Of a stretch of DNA of 64,000 nucleotides, positions 1 through 8,673 are shown in pieces; position 1 is the stretch's first letter; every line of letters begins with the position of its first letter. Position numbers and translations under genes: made by a program. A model generated the notes under the pieces. That model ran no database searches and was not told where the DNA came from. It worked only from the letters and a program-made list of their open reading frames with translations. The stretch is taken from positions 134,402 through 198,401 of the forward strand of contig JAEWGC010000011.1 in the NCBI GenBank assembly GCA_023388495.1. Reading direction: 5' to 3'. This DNA is from Bacillota bacterium. Lineage in GTDB: Bacteria > Bacillota > Clostridia > Tissierellales > Tissierellaceae.

Positions 1-690
1 AATGCTATTCCTAGATATGGAAAGGCTATTATTGCCATTCCAAAGGATCATATTGAGGAAGCAAAACTTATAATTTCCAATATAGATAAAGATTTAAAAT
101 TTGAATTAAGTTCTTCTGATAAAGATGTTAGGTTGGAATTCAAGAAAATAGCTGAAGCTAAAAATAAGATATTCTCTAAGGAGACTAAGAGAAAAATAAT
201 TACTTCTTTGATGCTTTTACCAAATGGAGTTCAAACAATGAGTATGGATATAGAGGGATTAGTAGAAAGTTCTAACAACGTAGGAGTTTTAAAAACTTTA
301 GAAAATGAAATAACTATTGAATCAGCTATGAGGTCATCAGTGGGCACATTAAAGACTCATATTTCAAATCAGATAAGATTATTAGCTGAAACTATTGGAG
401 TAAAATGGGAAAGCTCTTCCGCCTATCCAGCTTGGGAATATAATAAGGATTCTTATATAAGAGATGTGTTTAAGACAGCATATAAGGAAACCTATGGAAA
501 AGATATCAATATAACAGCTATTCATGCTGGACTTGAGTGTGGATTATTTAAGGAAAAGTTTGGCGAAATGGATATGGTATCCTTTGGTCCAGATATGTAT
601 GGGGTACATGCACCAGGAGAAAAACTAAGTATTTCTTCCACAGAAAGAACATATAGTCTATTATTGAAGGTATTGGAAAAAATTCAATAA
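1..690 (+). CDS. pepD: Aminoacyl-histidine dipeptidase PepD (C-terminal part)
   Basis: The reading frame is already open at base 1, so this is the last 229 residues of a gene that begins outside the window; a full PepD is about 480 residues. It is an M20-family, metal-dependent dipeptidase that cleaves Xaa-His dipeptides such as carnosine in the cytoplasm. The late HAGLECG block followed by FGPDMYGVHAPGE is typical of the catalytic domain of PepD. An internal TTG at 133 has no ribosome site and is not the start. Release of histidine fits the hut operon further along. Confident in family; the N-terminal metal ligands cannot be checked. Confidence 0.9.
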   Translation, partial: NAIPRYGKAIIAIPKDHIEEAKLIISNIDKDLKFELSSSDKDVRLEFKKIAEAKNKIFSKETKRKIITSLMLLPNGVQTMSMDIEGLVESSNNVGVLKTLENEITIESAMRSSVGTLKTHISNQIRLLAETIGVKWESSSAYPAWEYNKDSYIRDVFKTAYKETYGKDINITAIHAGLECGLFKEKFGEMDMVSFGPDMYGVHAPGEKLSISSTERTYSLLLKVLEKIQ

Positions 691-777
691 TTTTATAAAA
701 AATATATATACTTCTATAGTTAAATAGGGTATTATAAGCATATACTTAATTAAATATAATTGCAAAGGAGAATGAAA

Positions 778-1188
778 ATGGATAATAAAAAAGATGAAAC
801 TTTTGAATACAATGACGAACACTGCGGAGGATGCGGATGCGGAGTTAACTGCGACGATCACGACCATGAACATGATGATTTTGAATTTGAAGATATGGAT
901 AACGATATAATCTATCTTACATTAGATGATGATACCGAATTAGAGTGCAGCGTTTTAGGTATATTTGAAGTTGAAGATGTTGAATACATTGCACTTTTAC
1001 CACTAGGAGAAGAAGAAGTGCTACTTTATAGATATATCGAACTTGAAGATGAAGAGTTTGATTTATTACCAATTGAAAATGAAGAAGAATTTCAAACTGT
1101 ATCAGAGGCTTTCGAGGCTCTATTCATGGAAGAGGACGACTTTGTAGAGTATGAAAATTATGATGAATTAGAGGATGATAAAGAATAA
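778..1188 (+). CDS. DUF1292 family protein with Cys/His-rich N-terminus
   Basis: A 136-residue, strongly acidic protein of the DUF1292 (YrzB-like) family, whose function is unknown. The core is the beta-rich stretch around DIIYLTLDDDTELECSVLGIFEVEDVEYIALLP in shape, followed by a Glu/Asp-rich tail. Before it sits a short cluster HCGGCGCG...NCDDHDHEHDD that could bind metal; this is inference. The start is the ATG at 778, seven bases after AAAGGAG at 764-770; upstream TTG 760 and ATG 772 are badly placed relative to that site. A terminator hairpin follows at 1198. Confidence 0.85.
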   Translation: MDNKKDETFEYNDEHCGGCGCGVNCDDHDHEHDDFEFEDMDNDIIYLTLDDDTELECSVLGIFEVEDVEYIALLPLGEEEVLLYRYIELEDEEFDLLPIENEEEFQTVSEAFEALFMEEDDFVEYENYDELEDDKE

Positions 1189-1197
1189 TTTATAGGA

Positions 1198-1226
1198 GCG
1201 CTTTGCCTTTTGGCAAAGTGCTTTTA
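1198..1226 (+). terminator. Intrinsic terminator after DUF1292 gene
   Basis: Inverted repeat GCGCTTTGCC / GGCAAAGTGC with one G-U pair and a 3-4 base loop, followed by CTTTTATA. It lies just after the DUF1292 stop and before the ribosome site of the HAD gene, so it separates the two transcripts or allows partial read-through. Confidence 0.7.
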
Positions 1227-1245
1227 TACAATTTTGGAGGTTGAT

Positions 1246-2067
1246 ATGTATAAACTAATAGCAATAGATTTAGATGGGACATTGCTAGATGATAATAAGA
1301 AGATATCAAGGGAAAACCTAGGTACAATAAATGAACTAATTAGAAAAGGATATGAAATAGTCATTGCTACAGGGAGAAGATATTGGTCTGCAAAGGAATT
1401 GACTAAGGAAATAGATAGCCATATGACCATTCTAGCAAATAATGGGAATATTGTTAGGAATTCGGAGAATGATAAGGTTATAATATCCAAGTATCTTAAT
1501 TTAGAAGATTTTAAGGTTATTATTGAAGAAGGAAAGAAAAGAGATCTTCATCCAATAGTTCACATAGATGGCTATGATGAAGGCATAGACATAATAATTG
1601 AATTTGATAAAGATCACTATGATTATATAGGTAATGATAATAGATTTAAAAAGGTAGATAACTATTTAAAAATAAAAGATGATAAAATATTAGCGATTGT
1701 CTATGGAGATTCTAAGGATTTACTTTATCCATTTTATGAAGATATAAAGAATAAGTATCCAAATTTGTATAATATTCATTTAATGGAAAATATAAAACTA
1801 GCAGAATCAATGTTAGAAATAATGAATCCACTTGGCAGTAAGTGGCTTAGTTTAATGGAATATGCTAGTGAATTGAATATTAGGCCTGAAGAAATAATTG
1901 CAATTGGTGATGATAATAATGATTTAGAAATGATAAAAAATTCAGGTCTTGGTATAGGGATGAAAAATGGTAGCCCTTTAATAAAATCTGTAGCTAAAAT
2001 AATTACAGAAAAAGATAATAATGAATCTGGTGTTGCTTTTGTATTAAAAAGGGTATTAGATATATAA
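1246..2067 (+). CDS. Cof-type HAD-IIB hydrolase
   Basis: A 273-residue haloacid-dehalogenase-superfamily phosphatase of the Cof subfamily, probably acting on sugar phosphates, FMN or similar small phosphates in the cytoplasm. Motif I is DLDGTLLDD at residues 7-15, motif II is VIATGRR, and the C-terminal motif IV is IAIGDDNNDLEMI, with a type IIB cap between. The ATG at 1246 follows GGAGG at 1236-1240. The next gene starts 12 bases after the stop, suggesting co-transcription. Substrate cannot be told from sequence. Confidence 0.85.
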   Translation: MYKLIAIDLDGTLLDDNKKISRENLGTINELIRKGYEIVIATGRRYWSAKELTKEIDSHMTILANNGNIVRNSENDKVIISKYLNLEDFKVIIEEGKKRDLHPIVHIDGYDEGIDIIIEFDKDHYDYIGNDNRFKKVDNYLKIKDDKILAIVYGDSKDLLYPFYEDIKNKYPNLYNIHLMENIKLAESMLEIMNPLGSKWLSLMEYASELNIRPEEIIAIGDDNNDLEMIKNSGLGIGMKNGSPLIKSVAKIITEKDNNESGVAFVLKRVLDI

Positions 2068-2079
2068 AGGAGGAAAAGC

Positions 2080-3033
2080 TTGAATCAAATTACAGTATAT
2101 AATACCTACTCCAAATATTTAAGTGATAAATTTGGAGAAAAGGTATATAAATTACCAGTAAGCCTACCTCTAACATGCCCAAATAGAGATGGGGCAGTAG
2201 GTAGTGGTGGGTGTATATTTTGTGGTGAGGAAGGTGGATCCTTTGAGAATTTGTCTTCTTCAATATCTATAAGAGAACAGCTTAAAAGAAACAAAGATTA
2301 TATAGGTGGTAAATATAAGGCGAGAAAATTTATAGCATATTTTCAAAATTTTACAAATACTTATTTGCCATTTAACAATTTTAAAGAGTGTATAGAAGAA
2401 GCTTTGATAGATGACATAGTTGGAATATCTATATCAACTAGGCCTGATTGTATTAATGATAAATATCTAGACTATCTGTCTAAGATAAAAGATGAATATA
2501 ATATTGATATAACAATTGAGCTAGGACTTCAGACAGTAAACTATCTTACTTTAAAGAAAATCAATAGGGGTCATACCTTAGGAGAATATATAGATGCTAG
2601 TATAAGAATTAAGAAATATAATATTAGAAACTGTACTCATATTATTTTAAATCTTCCATGGGATAATAATATTGATGTAGTAGAAAATGCAAAGATATTA
2701 TCAGCATTAGGTATAGAGGAAATAAAACTTCATGCTTTATATATAGTAGATGGAACATCTTTAGGGGATTTATATAAGAGAGGAGAAATATCTTTAGTAT
2801 CTAAGGAAGAATATATAGAAAGAGTAATCTTGTTTTTAGAGCATCTTGATCCTGCTATTGTAGTACAAAGAGTTATAGGTAGGGCTCCAGAGGAAAATTT
2901 GTTATTTGTTAATTGGAATGAATCTTGGTGGAAAATCAGAGATGAAATAGTATCTATTATGGAATCTAGGAATACTATGCAAGGCGCTAAGTTTAATTAC
3001 TTGAATGGAAAAGGAATTAAAAAATTCCAATAA
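2080..3033 (+). CDS. ytqA: TIGR01212-family radical SAM protein (YtqA/MnmL type)
   Basis: A 317-residue radical SAM enzyme. The [4Fe-4S] cysteines are C33, C45 and C48 in CPNRDGAVGSGGCIFCG, the spaced CX11CX2C form typical of the YtqA/TIGR01212 family rather than the usual CX3CX2C. YtqA of Bacillus subtilis has been linked to wobble-uridine tRNA modification (renamed MnmL); I apply that role by family likeness only. The start is TTG at 2080 with AAAGGAGG at 2067-2073, overlapping the end of the HAD gene. No YtqB/MnmM methyltransferase gene is next to it. Confidence 0.85.
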   Translation: MNQITVYNTYSKYLSDKFGEKVYKLPVSLPLTCPNRDGAVGSGGCIFCGEEGGSFENLSSSISIREQLKRNKDYIGGKYKARKFIAYFQNFTNTYLPFNNFKECIEEALIDDIVGISISTRPDCINDKYLDYLSKIKDEYNIDITIELGLQTVNYLTLKKINRGHTLGEYIDASIRIKKYNIRNCTHIILNLPWDNNIDVVENAKILSALGIEEIKLHALYIVDGTSLGDLYKRGEISLVSKEEYIERVILFLEHLDPAIVVQRVIGRAPEENLLFVNWNESWWKIRDEIVSIMESRNTMQGAKFNYLNGKGIKKFQ

Positions 3034-3219
3034 TTTTGTAAAATAAAAGAGGGTTTTCTTAAATTATGTCGAATATATATTATAAGAAAAACTTCTATTC
3101 AATCATTAGAGGTAGCTTTTCTTGAAATTCATAGACGGAAAGTTCAAAGTGAACAAAATAATAAAGTAGAACTTTCCTATTCATTATAATAAATAAAAGA
3201 AAGGTAGAGGTGGTTAGTC
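3034..3219. other. Intergenic region with inverted repeats
   Basis: A 186-base AT-rich gap. It holds a weak hairpin TTTTCTTA (3054-3061) / TAAGAAAA (3083-3090), which may end the ytqA transcript, and a separate 9-base inverted repeat GGAAAGTTC (3137-3145) / GAACTTTCC (3169-3177) with a 23-base loop. No coding frame with a ribosome site was seen. The role of the second repeat is unknown. Confidence 0.4.
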
Positions 3220-3654
3220 ATGGTTAAATTAATTTTAGGTGAAAAAGGTTCAGGCAAAACAAAGTGGTTAATTGACAACGCTAACAAAGATATGAGGGAA
3301 GGCAATGGTAATATTGCTTTTATTGATGTGGATGACGACCATATATTTACTTTAAATTATAATGTAAGACTAATTAATGCCATGGAGTTCAATATATTGA
3401 ATGTTGAATCTTTCTATGGCTTTTTGTGTGGCCTAATTGGCATGGACTATGATGTAGAAAAAGTCTATGTAGATAGTATATATAAAGTAATTAGACTTGA
3501 TATTGATAGTTTAGAAAAATTGGTAAAGGACTTAAAGGTAATATCTGAGAAATTCCAAACAGAAATTTTTATAAATGTTGATTATACTATGGAACAAATA
3601 CCAGAACATCTAAAAGAATATTGTATAGAACTAGAAGTAGAGTATGCAGTATAA
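3220..3654 (+). CDS. Small P-loop ATP-binding protein, unknown role
   Basis: A 144-residue protein beginning MVKLILGEKGSGKT, a clear Walker A loop at residues 7-14. A hydrophobic beta strand with NIAFIDVDD around residue 30 and the stretch TEIFINVD near residue 115 could be the other core strands, but there is no full AAA or kinase signature. It resembles small Clostridia proteins annotated as ATP-binding or twitching-motility-like. It is monocistronic by layout, with a strong terminator directly after it. Function not assigned. Confidence 0.75.
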   Translation: MVKLILGEKGSGKTKWLIDNANKDMREGNGNIAFIDVDDDHIFTLNYNVRLINAMEFNILNVESFYGFLCGLIGMDYDVEKVYVDSIYKVIRLDIDSLEKLVKDLKVISEKFQTEIFINVDYTMEQIPEHLKEYCIELEVEYAV

Positions 3655-3657
3655 AAC

Positions 3658-3688
3658 AAAAGGCAGGATTTTTATATCCTGCCTTTTT
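3658..3688. terminator. Bidirectional terminator
   Basis: Perfect 12-base stem AAAAGGCAGGAT / ATCCTGCCTTTT with a six-base loop, T-run on the + strand and A-run before the left arm, so it can end both the P-loop gene and the opposing DUF1540 gene. Confidence 0.9.
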
Positions 3689-3703
3689 AAGTATCCCTTT
3701 TAA

Positions 3704-3874
3704 TTATCTCATGCTATTATCTGGTTGGAATGTAACACAGTCCGTTTCATTTGATGATGTTGCATTTCTTGGACGAATTTCAATTTTTCCTGCTGTACAC
3801 TGATCTCCATCTTTATAATAGTGACAAGTATTTACTACACATTTTACTCCGTCAATAACTTCATGATTGTGCAT
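3704..3874 (-). CDS. DUF1540 domain protein (56 aa)
   Basis: A short gene on the minus strand. It starts at ATG (3872-3874) with AAAGGAG upstream and ends with TAA at 3704-3706. The product MHNHEVIDGVKCVVNTCHYY... keeps the DUF1540 pattern: VKC, then CxYY, a third Cys, the IEIRPRNA block and a final TDCVTF. The four cysteines are C12, C17, C26 and C46 and probably bind a metal ion. DUF1540 proteins are common, often duplicated, in spore-forming Clostridia; their function is unknown. It converges on the terminator at 3658-3688. Confidence 0.85.
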   Translation of the reverse strand: MHNHEVIDGVKCVVNTCHYYKDGDQCTAGKIEIRPRNATSSNETDCVTFQPDNSMR

Positions 3875-4006
3875 AAGAAATCTCCTTTCAATAAATATTT
3901 TCTACAACATTAGTTTAGGTAATTTATCAAAATTTATTCTTTATTAGAGTTTAAATAAAATGGGAAATAGGGTAGAATATTTATATTAGATAAGAAGGGT
4001 GATATA

Positions 4007-4741
4007 ATGTCAAAAAAAGAAAGACTTGATAAAATACTTGCTAATATGGGATATGGTAGCAGAAAAGATGTAAAAAAGTTTATAAAAGATGGCAGAGTAA
4101 GAGTAAATAATCTTGTTATTTTAGATAATGAATTCAAAGTAAGTCCCTATGAAGATGAGATTTTTTTTGGTGAAGAGGAAGTTTTATATAGAGAATACAT
4201 ATATCTTATGATGAACAAGCCTCAGGGATTAGTTTCGTCTACTGATGATCCTAGAACTAAAACGGTAATAGACTTACTAGATAAAGAACATTTAATTTAT
4301 AAGCCTTTCCCTGTAGGTCGATTAGATAAAGATACTGAAGGATTACTCCTAATAAGTAACGATGGAAAGTTAGCCCATGAATTATTATCTCCTAAAAAGG
4401 GAGTAAATAAAAAATATTATGCTGAAGTAGATGGATATGTAGAGGATAAATATATTGAAGCCTTTAAAGAAGGAGTTACCTTAGATGATGGGTATAAAAC
4501 TTTACCAGCAGATTTAGAGATAATAAATGGTAATATTATATCCAAGGTTTATTTAACTATACAAGAGGGAAAGTTTCATCAAGTAAAAAGGATGTTTGAA
4601 AGTATAGGAATGAAAGTTTTATTTCTAAAAAGAGTTTCTATGGGACCTTTGGAATTAGATATAACATTGAAACCAGGTGAATATAGGGAATTGACAGAAG
4701 TTGAGATAAATTTATTAAAAAATCACGTAAGTATGATATAA
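4007..4741 (+). CDS. RsuA-family rRNA pseudouridine synthase
   Basis: A 244-residue enzyme that converts a specific uridine in rRNA to pseudouridine. Residues 1-60 form an S4 RNA-binding domain (RLDKILANMGYGSRKDVKKFI). The catalytic block is GRLDKDTEGLLLI with Asp107 as catalytic residue, and the C-terminal KFHQVKRMFESIG motif is typical of the RsuA/RluB/E/F group rather than RluA. It likely acts on 16S rRNA (RsuA) or 23S (RluB); sequence alone does not decide. The start is ATG 4007. It is followed 35 bases later by a gene of unknown function. Confidence 0.9.
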   Translation: MSKKERLDKILANMGYGSRKDVKKFIKDGRVRVNNLVILDNEFKVSPYEDEIFFGEEEVLYREYIYLMMNKPQGLVSSTDDPRTKTVIDLLDKEHLIYKPFPVGRLDKDTEGLLLISNDGKLAHELLSPKKGVNKKYYAEVDGYVEDKYIEAFKEGVTLDDGYKTLPADLEIINGNIISKVYLTIQEGKFHQVKRMFESIGMKVLFLKRVSMGPLELDITLKPGEYRELTEVEINLLKNHVSMI

Positions 4742-4776
4742 TGTAATTAAAATTAAAATTAGATAGGGTGTGTAGT

Positions 4777-5331
4777 TTGGATTTTTATATTAGAAAAAGG
4801 GGCAATTTTGAAACGTTTTTTGATAATAGGTCCTCTATAATAGTTGAGTTTGAAAAAGGAAATATAACTAAAAGGCAATTTTTAGAATATAATTATGAGC
4901 TAGTAATGAGAATGAATTTAAAACCTTTTTTAAGGATAGATAGCTATGAGATGGGAATGTATAATTATCAATATTATAATGTTTTAGCTAAGTATTTTAA
5001 TATGTTAGCAAAAGAAGTAAAAAATACTAAAAAGCATCAAAAATACTATAACTATTATTTAAACAAGGGAAACAATTATTATCATGAAAAAGATAAGGCG
5101 GCCCTTAGTTTGCTCAAGTACTTAGAATTTAAAGGAGTAGAAGCATATTTTATTAATGTCAATTCGAAACTCCTAAATGACAAGCTTTATGAAATTGTAC
5201 TCCTTGATTATAAGGAAGCAATATTTCATTCTAAAGCCCTTTGGCTATTAGATGTACTTAAAAAAGAAGGGGTATTTATAGACGAGAAAAAAGTGTCTTT
5301 AATAGATGAATATATAAATGAAACATATTAA
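4777..5331 (+). CDS. Conserved hypothetical protein (DUF6648-like)
   Basis: A 184-residue, Lys/Tyr-rich soluble protein without signal peptide or membrane segment. It starts MDFYIRKRGNFETFFDNR and is predicted mostly helical. It resembles a Firmicutes family of unknown function (possibly DUF6648; this recall is unsure). TTG at 4777 is preferred because AGGGTG lies just upstream at 4765-4770; GTG 4768 overlaps that site. It may share a transcript with the RsuA gene. A 19-base stem terminator follows. Confidence 0.65.
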   Translation: MDFYIRKRGNFETFFDNRSSIIVEFEKGNITKRQFLEYNYELVMRMNLKPFLRIDSYEMGMYNYQYYNVLAKYFNMLAKEVKNTKKHQKYYNYYLNKGNNYYHEKDKAALSLLKYLEFKGVEAYFINVNSKLLNDKLYEIVLLDYKEAIFHSKALWLLDVLKKEGVFIDEKKVSLIDEYINETY

Positions 5332-5374
5332 ATAAACTAGAAAGTCTTCAACATGGAAGACTTTCTAGTTTATT
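5331..5374. terminator. Bidirectional terminator with 19-bp stem
   Basis: Perfect inverted repeat, left arm 5331-5349 and right arm 5356-5374, six-base loop AACATG. The right arm runs five bases into the stop-codon end of the opposing gene at 5370, so one hairpin serves both convergent genes. Confidence 0.92.
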
Positions 5375-5894
5375 TTGAAAGCAATTTAATTATCTCTTCT
5401 AAAGTACTATTAGCTTTAATTTCATAATCTCCAGATTTTAATTTAGTATCAAGTTTTAATTCTTGCGCTTTTTGAACAAAATCAGTTCTACTAGATATAA
5501 GCCCATTTGATTCTAAAATACTGCCGATTTTAGATGGTAATGAACCAGCAGGTATTGTTATTTTAACTATTTTATCACTAGGTTCATTTACACTATTATT
5601 AGAATCTTCGGGAGGAGTTTCTGATGACTCATCATCTTTAATATCGTCCTCAGATTTATCATTTGCAGCTTGGTCATTAGGTTCTTCAATATCTATTGGA
5701 GAATCAGGCTCATTATCCTTATTGTCTTCAAGAATTACATCATTCTTTGGTGGTACATCTAATGCATCCTTTGCGAATAGAAGGTCAAGTCTCCAACCTA
5801 TAACAAATACTACAATACCTATTATTCCTATCATAATTATGTAGTCTATGGAATCATATAGCATGTCCTTTATTGTTTCAAAAAAGTTTTTCAT
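5370..5894 (-). CDS. Membrane-anchored MltG/YceG-like LysM subdomain protein
   Basis: A 174-residue protein with one transmembrane helix (about residues 18-36, YIIMIGIIGIVVFVIGWRL), a long acidic linker rich in D/E/N/P/S (about 45-108), and a C-terminal domain VKITIPAGSLPSKIGSILESNGLI...LKSGDYEIKANSTLEEIIKLLSK. That last part matches the substrate-binding subdomain at the start of MltG (YceG), the endolytic transglycosylase. The catalytic domain is absent, so it is not an active transglycosylase by sequence. Such short forms occur in Clostridia; a scaffolding or glycan-binding role outside the membrane is inference. Confidence 0.75.
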   Translation of the reverse strand: MKNFFETIKDMLYDSIDYIIMIGIIGIVVFVIGWRLDLLFAKDALDVPPKNDVILEDNKDNEPDSPIDIEEPNDQAANDKSEDDIKDDESSETPPEDSNNSVNEPSDKIVKITIPAGSLPSKIGSILESNGLISSRTDFVQKAQELKLDTKLKSGDYEIKANSTLEEIIKLLSK

Positions 5895-5996
5895 AATTTC
5901 ACCTCGCTAAAGAACTTTTGTAAAAATTTAGGTTTTAATTCCAGAATAGTGTATAATATAATTATAACATAAGAATTTAGAAAAGGTGAGAAAACT

Positions 5997-6968
5997 TTGA
6001 GAGAAATTATAATAGACAAAAATGAAAGTGACCAAAGATTAGATAGATTTTTAAAGAAATACTTAGCTGAAGCACCCCAAGGTTTTATATATAAAATGCT
6101 TAGGAAAAAGAATATAAAGGTAAATGATGCTAAGGCTCAGCCAGAGACTACTATATATGAAGGTGATAAAGTACAGCTTTATTTATCAGATGAAACTATC
6201 GATAAATTTATAGCCCAAAAAGAAGAAGTTAAATCAAAACTTATACCTAATATCATATATGAAGATGACAATATTATATTGATAAATAAACCAGTAGGTA
6301 TATTATCCCATGGTGCGTCGGGAGAATTTGAAGAAAATATAGTAGATAGTATGATTTCCTATTTAATTCAAAAAGGAGATTTTGTGCCTAGAATTGAAAA
6401 AACCTTTACACCATCTATATGTAATAGATTAGATAGAAATACTTCTGGTATAATAATTGGGGCTAAAAATTATCAATCATTAAAGGCAATAAATGAGGCT
6501 ATAAAGGCTGGAAATATAAGAAGGTTTTATAAGACTATAGTCAAAGGGAATATAAAGAAAGAGTTTACTGCAGAAGGTTATTTATCAAAGGATGAAGATA
6601 AAAATAGAGTAACAGTCCATGAGGATGATTCAGAAGGATCAAAAAAGATCACAACCGTTATTAAGCCTTTGAAAAATAATAACGGATATTCTTTGCTTGA
6701 AATTGAATTAATTACAGGGAGGACCCACCAAATAAGAGGACATCTATCTTCTCTTGGCTACCCAGTGATTGGAGATAGAAAATATGGAAACAGAGAAATA
6801 AATAAAAGATTTAATGAAAAGTATTCACTAGATAATCAATGGCTCCATGGGTATAGAATAGAATTCCATGGGTTACAAGGCGAGTTCCAGTACTTAAATG
6901 ATAAGAGTTTTGTTAGTGAAGTAGCTGGAAAGGAAAAAGATATAGAAAAAGATTTATTTGAGTTTTAG
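5997..6968 (+). CDS. RluA-family 23S rRNA pseudouridine synthase
   Basis: A 323-residue pseudouridine synthase of the RluA family, RluC/RluD-like. An N-terminal S4 domain (residues about 10-65) is followed by the catalytic block NRLDRNTSG with Asp146 and the late GRTHQIRGHLSSLGYPVIGD motif. TTG at 5997 is the start, after AAAGGTGAG. The next gene begins 11 bases after the stop, so the two are likely one operon. A second RluA enzyme is at 35671 and an RsuA enzyme at 4007. Target uridine unknown. Confidence 0.9.
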   Translation: MREIIIDKNESDQRLDRFLKKYLAEAPQGFIYKMLRKKNIKVNDAKAQPETTIYEGDKVQLYLSDETIDKFIAQKEEVKSKLIPNIIYEDDNIILINKPVGILSHGASGEFEENIVDSMISYLIQKGDFVPRIEKTFTPSICNRLDRNTSGIIIGAKNYQSLKAINEAIKAGNIRRFYKTIVKGNIKKEFTAEGYLSKDEDKNRVTVHEDDSEGSKKITTVIKPLKNNNGYSLLEIELITGRTHQIRGHLSSLGYPVIGDRKYGNREINKRFNEKYSLDNQWLHGYRIEFHGLQGEFQYLNDKSFVSEVAGKEKDIEKDLFEF

Positions 6969-6979
6969 GGGGTGTTAGA

Positions 6980-8644
6980 ATGACTGACAAGGTCAAGATT
7001 TGTGTAGAAGGAATTGGAGAAATAGAGTTAGAGAAAGGTAAAGAACTAAAGGATTTAGCAATAAAAGTTTTTGGAGATGAATATAGGAAATATTTAGGAG
7101 CTAAGATAAATAATGAAGTTTTCAATCTAGGTAAAATTATTGAAGAAGATATTAATGTAAAGTTTTTAGATATCACAGATATAGATGGATATAGAATATA
7201 TACTAGGACCATTTCTGCAGTTTTTATAATGGCTTGCAAAGAACTAATGCCGGAAAGAACTATTAGAATAGAACATTTCTTAGGTGAAGGTCTTTATGCA
7301 ACATTTGAAAAGGGATATTCTATAACATTTAAAGAGCTAGAAGAAATACAGAAAAAAATGAGAGAAATAATCCAAAATGATTTTCTCATAGTAAGAAAAA
7401 AGGTTCCAAAAGATAAGGCTATTGAACTTTTTAAGAAATATAAATATTATGATAAGATAAGGCTTTTTAATACTTTAGATAGAGACGAAATAGATATATA
7501 TAATATTGGCGGTCATATAGATACCTACCATGGATTCTTAGCTCCAACTACAGGATATGTGGATGTTTTTAACCTTAGATACTATTATCCTGGTGTTCTA
7601 ATTATGTTTCCAAGTATGAAATCCAATTATGGGATACCTGAATTTAAAGAACTAAAAAAATTGTCTAAGATTTTTAAAGAAGCAAATAATTGGGGAGATA
7701 TACTAGATTTAGCATATATAGGTTCACTAAATGAAAAAATACTAGATGGAAGTATAGCTGAGGTAATCAGGGTATCCGAAGCACTTCATGAAAAGAAAAT
7801 TGCTAATATTGCAGATAAAATTTGTGAAGATGATGATATCCATCTGATTTTAATAGCAGGGCCTTCGTCTTCAGGGAAAACTACATTTTCTAAAAGACTA
7901 GAAGTGCAGCTTAAGGTCAATGGAAAAAGACCAATATCCATATCTGTAGATGATTATTTTGTTGATAGGGAAAAGACTCCATTAAATGAGGATGGTAGTT
8001 ATGATTTTGAAACAATAGATGCAATAGACTTAGAAAGATTAAATGAAGATTTAGTAAGATTAATTGAAGGTGAAGAAGTTGAATTGCCTAAATTTAATTT
8101 TATTACTGGTAAAAGTGAGAAATCTGGAAAAGCAGTAAAGGTAGATAAAGATCATCCTATAATTGTTGAAGGAATACACAGTTTAAATCCTAAGATGACA
8201 AACTATATTCCAGAGAAAAATAAATATAAGATTTATATATCGGCATTAACTCAACTTAATATAGATTCACATAATCGTATTCCAACTACTGATGCTAGAC
8301 TTATTAGAAGAATTGTTAGAGATATTAAATATAGAGGGAATGATGCTACACGAACTTTGGAAATGTGGTCTGGAGTAAGAAGAGGAGAAGAAAGATATAT
8401 CTTCCCATTTCAGGAAGAGGCGGATATCATGTTTGACTCTACATTAGTATATGAGTTAGCAGTTCTTAAAAAGCACATAAAACCACTTTTAGAAGAAATA
8501 GATAGTACCAATATTTATTATGGAGAAGCAAAGAAACTAATTAGATTTTTAGAATATTTTAGAGATATTGAAGATGAAAGTATAATACCACAAAACTCTA
8601 TTTTAAGAGAATTTATAGGGAAAACTTATTTTGATATTCACTAA
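6980..8644 (+). CDS. TGS-domain nucleoside kinase (uridine kinase-like)
   Basis: A 554-residue cytoplasmic protein. The first 65 residues look like a TGS domain, followed by a threonyl/alanyl-tRNA-synthetase second additional domain (HFLGEGLYATFEKG region), and a C-terminal phosphoribulokinase/uridine kinase domain from about residue 285. The P-loop AGPSSSGKTTF is near residue 294, followed by SVDDYFVDREKTP, which fits a nucleoside-binding Asp. The family is widespread in Clostridia and Thermotogae and annotated as nucleoside kinase; substrate is not proven. It is probably translated with the preceding RluA gene. Confidence 0.85.
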   Translation: MTDKVKICVEGIGEIELEKGKELKDLAIKVFGDEYRKYLGAKINNEVFNLGKIIEEDINVKFLDITDIDGYRIYTRTISAVFIMACKELMPERTIRIEHFLGEGLYATFEKGYSITFKELEEIQKKMREIIQNDFLIVRKKVPKDKAIELFKKYKYYDKIRLFNTLDRDEIDIYNIGGHIDTYHGFLAPTTGYVDVFNLRYYYPGVLIMFPSMKSNYGIPEFKELKKLSKIFKEANNWGDILDLAYIGSLNEKILDGSIAEVIRVSEALHEKKIANIADKICEDDDIHLILIAGPSSSGKTTFSKRLEVQLKVNGKRPISISVDDYFVDREKTPLNEDGSYDFETIDAIDLERLNEDLVRLIEGEEVELPKFNFITGKSEKSGKAVKVDKDHPIIVEGIHSLNPKMTNYIPEKNKYKIYISALTQLNIDSHNRIPTTDARLIRRIVRDIKYRGNDATRTLEMWSGVRRGEERYIFPFQEEADIMFDSTLVYELAVLKKHIKPLLEEIDSTNIYYGEAKKLIRFLEYFRDIEDESIIPQNSILREFIGKTYFDIH

Positions 8645-8673
8645 TTAATTTTATATTCATTAAGGGGGACAAA

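Noticed and set aside
3067..3073. TGTCGAA, a match to the Spo0A box core
   Set aside because: A seven-base match is expected by chance several times in 64 kb, and no promoter geometry supports it.
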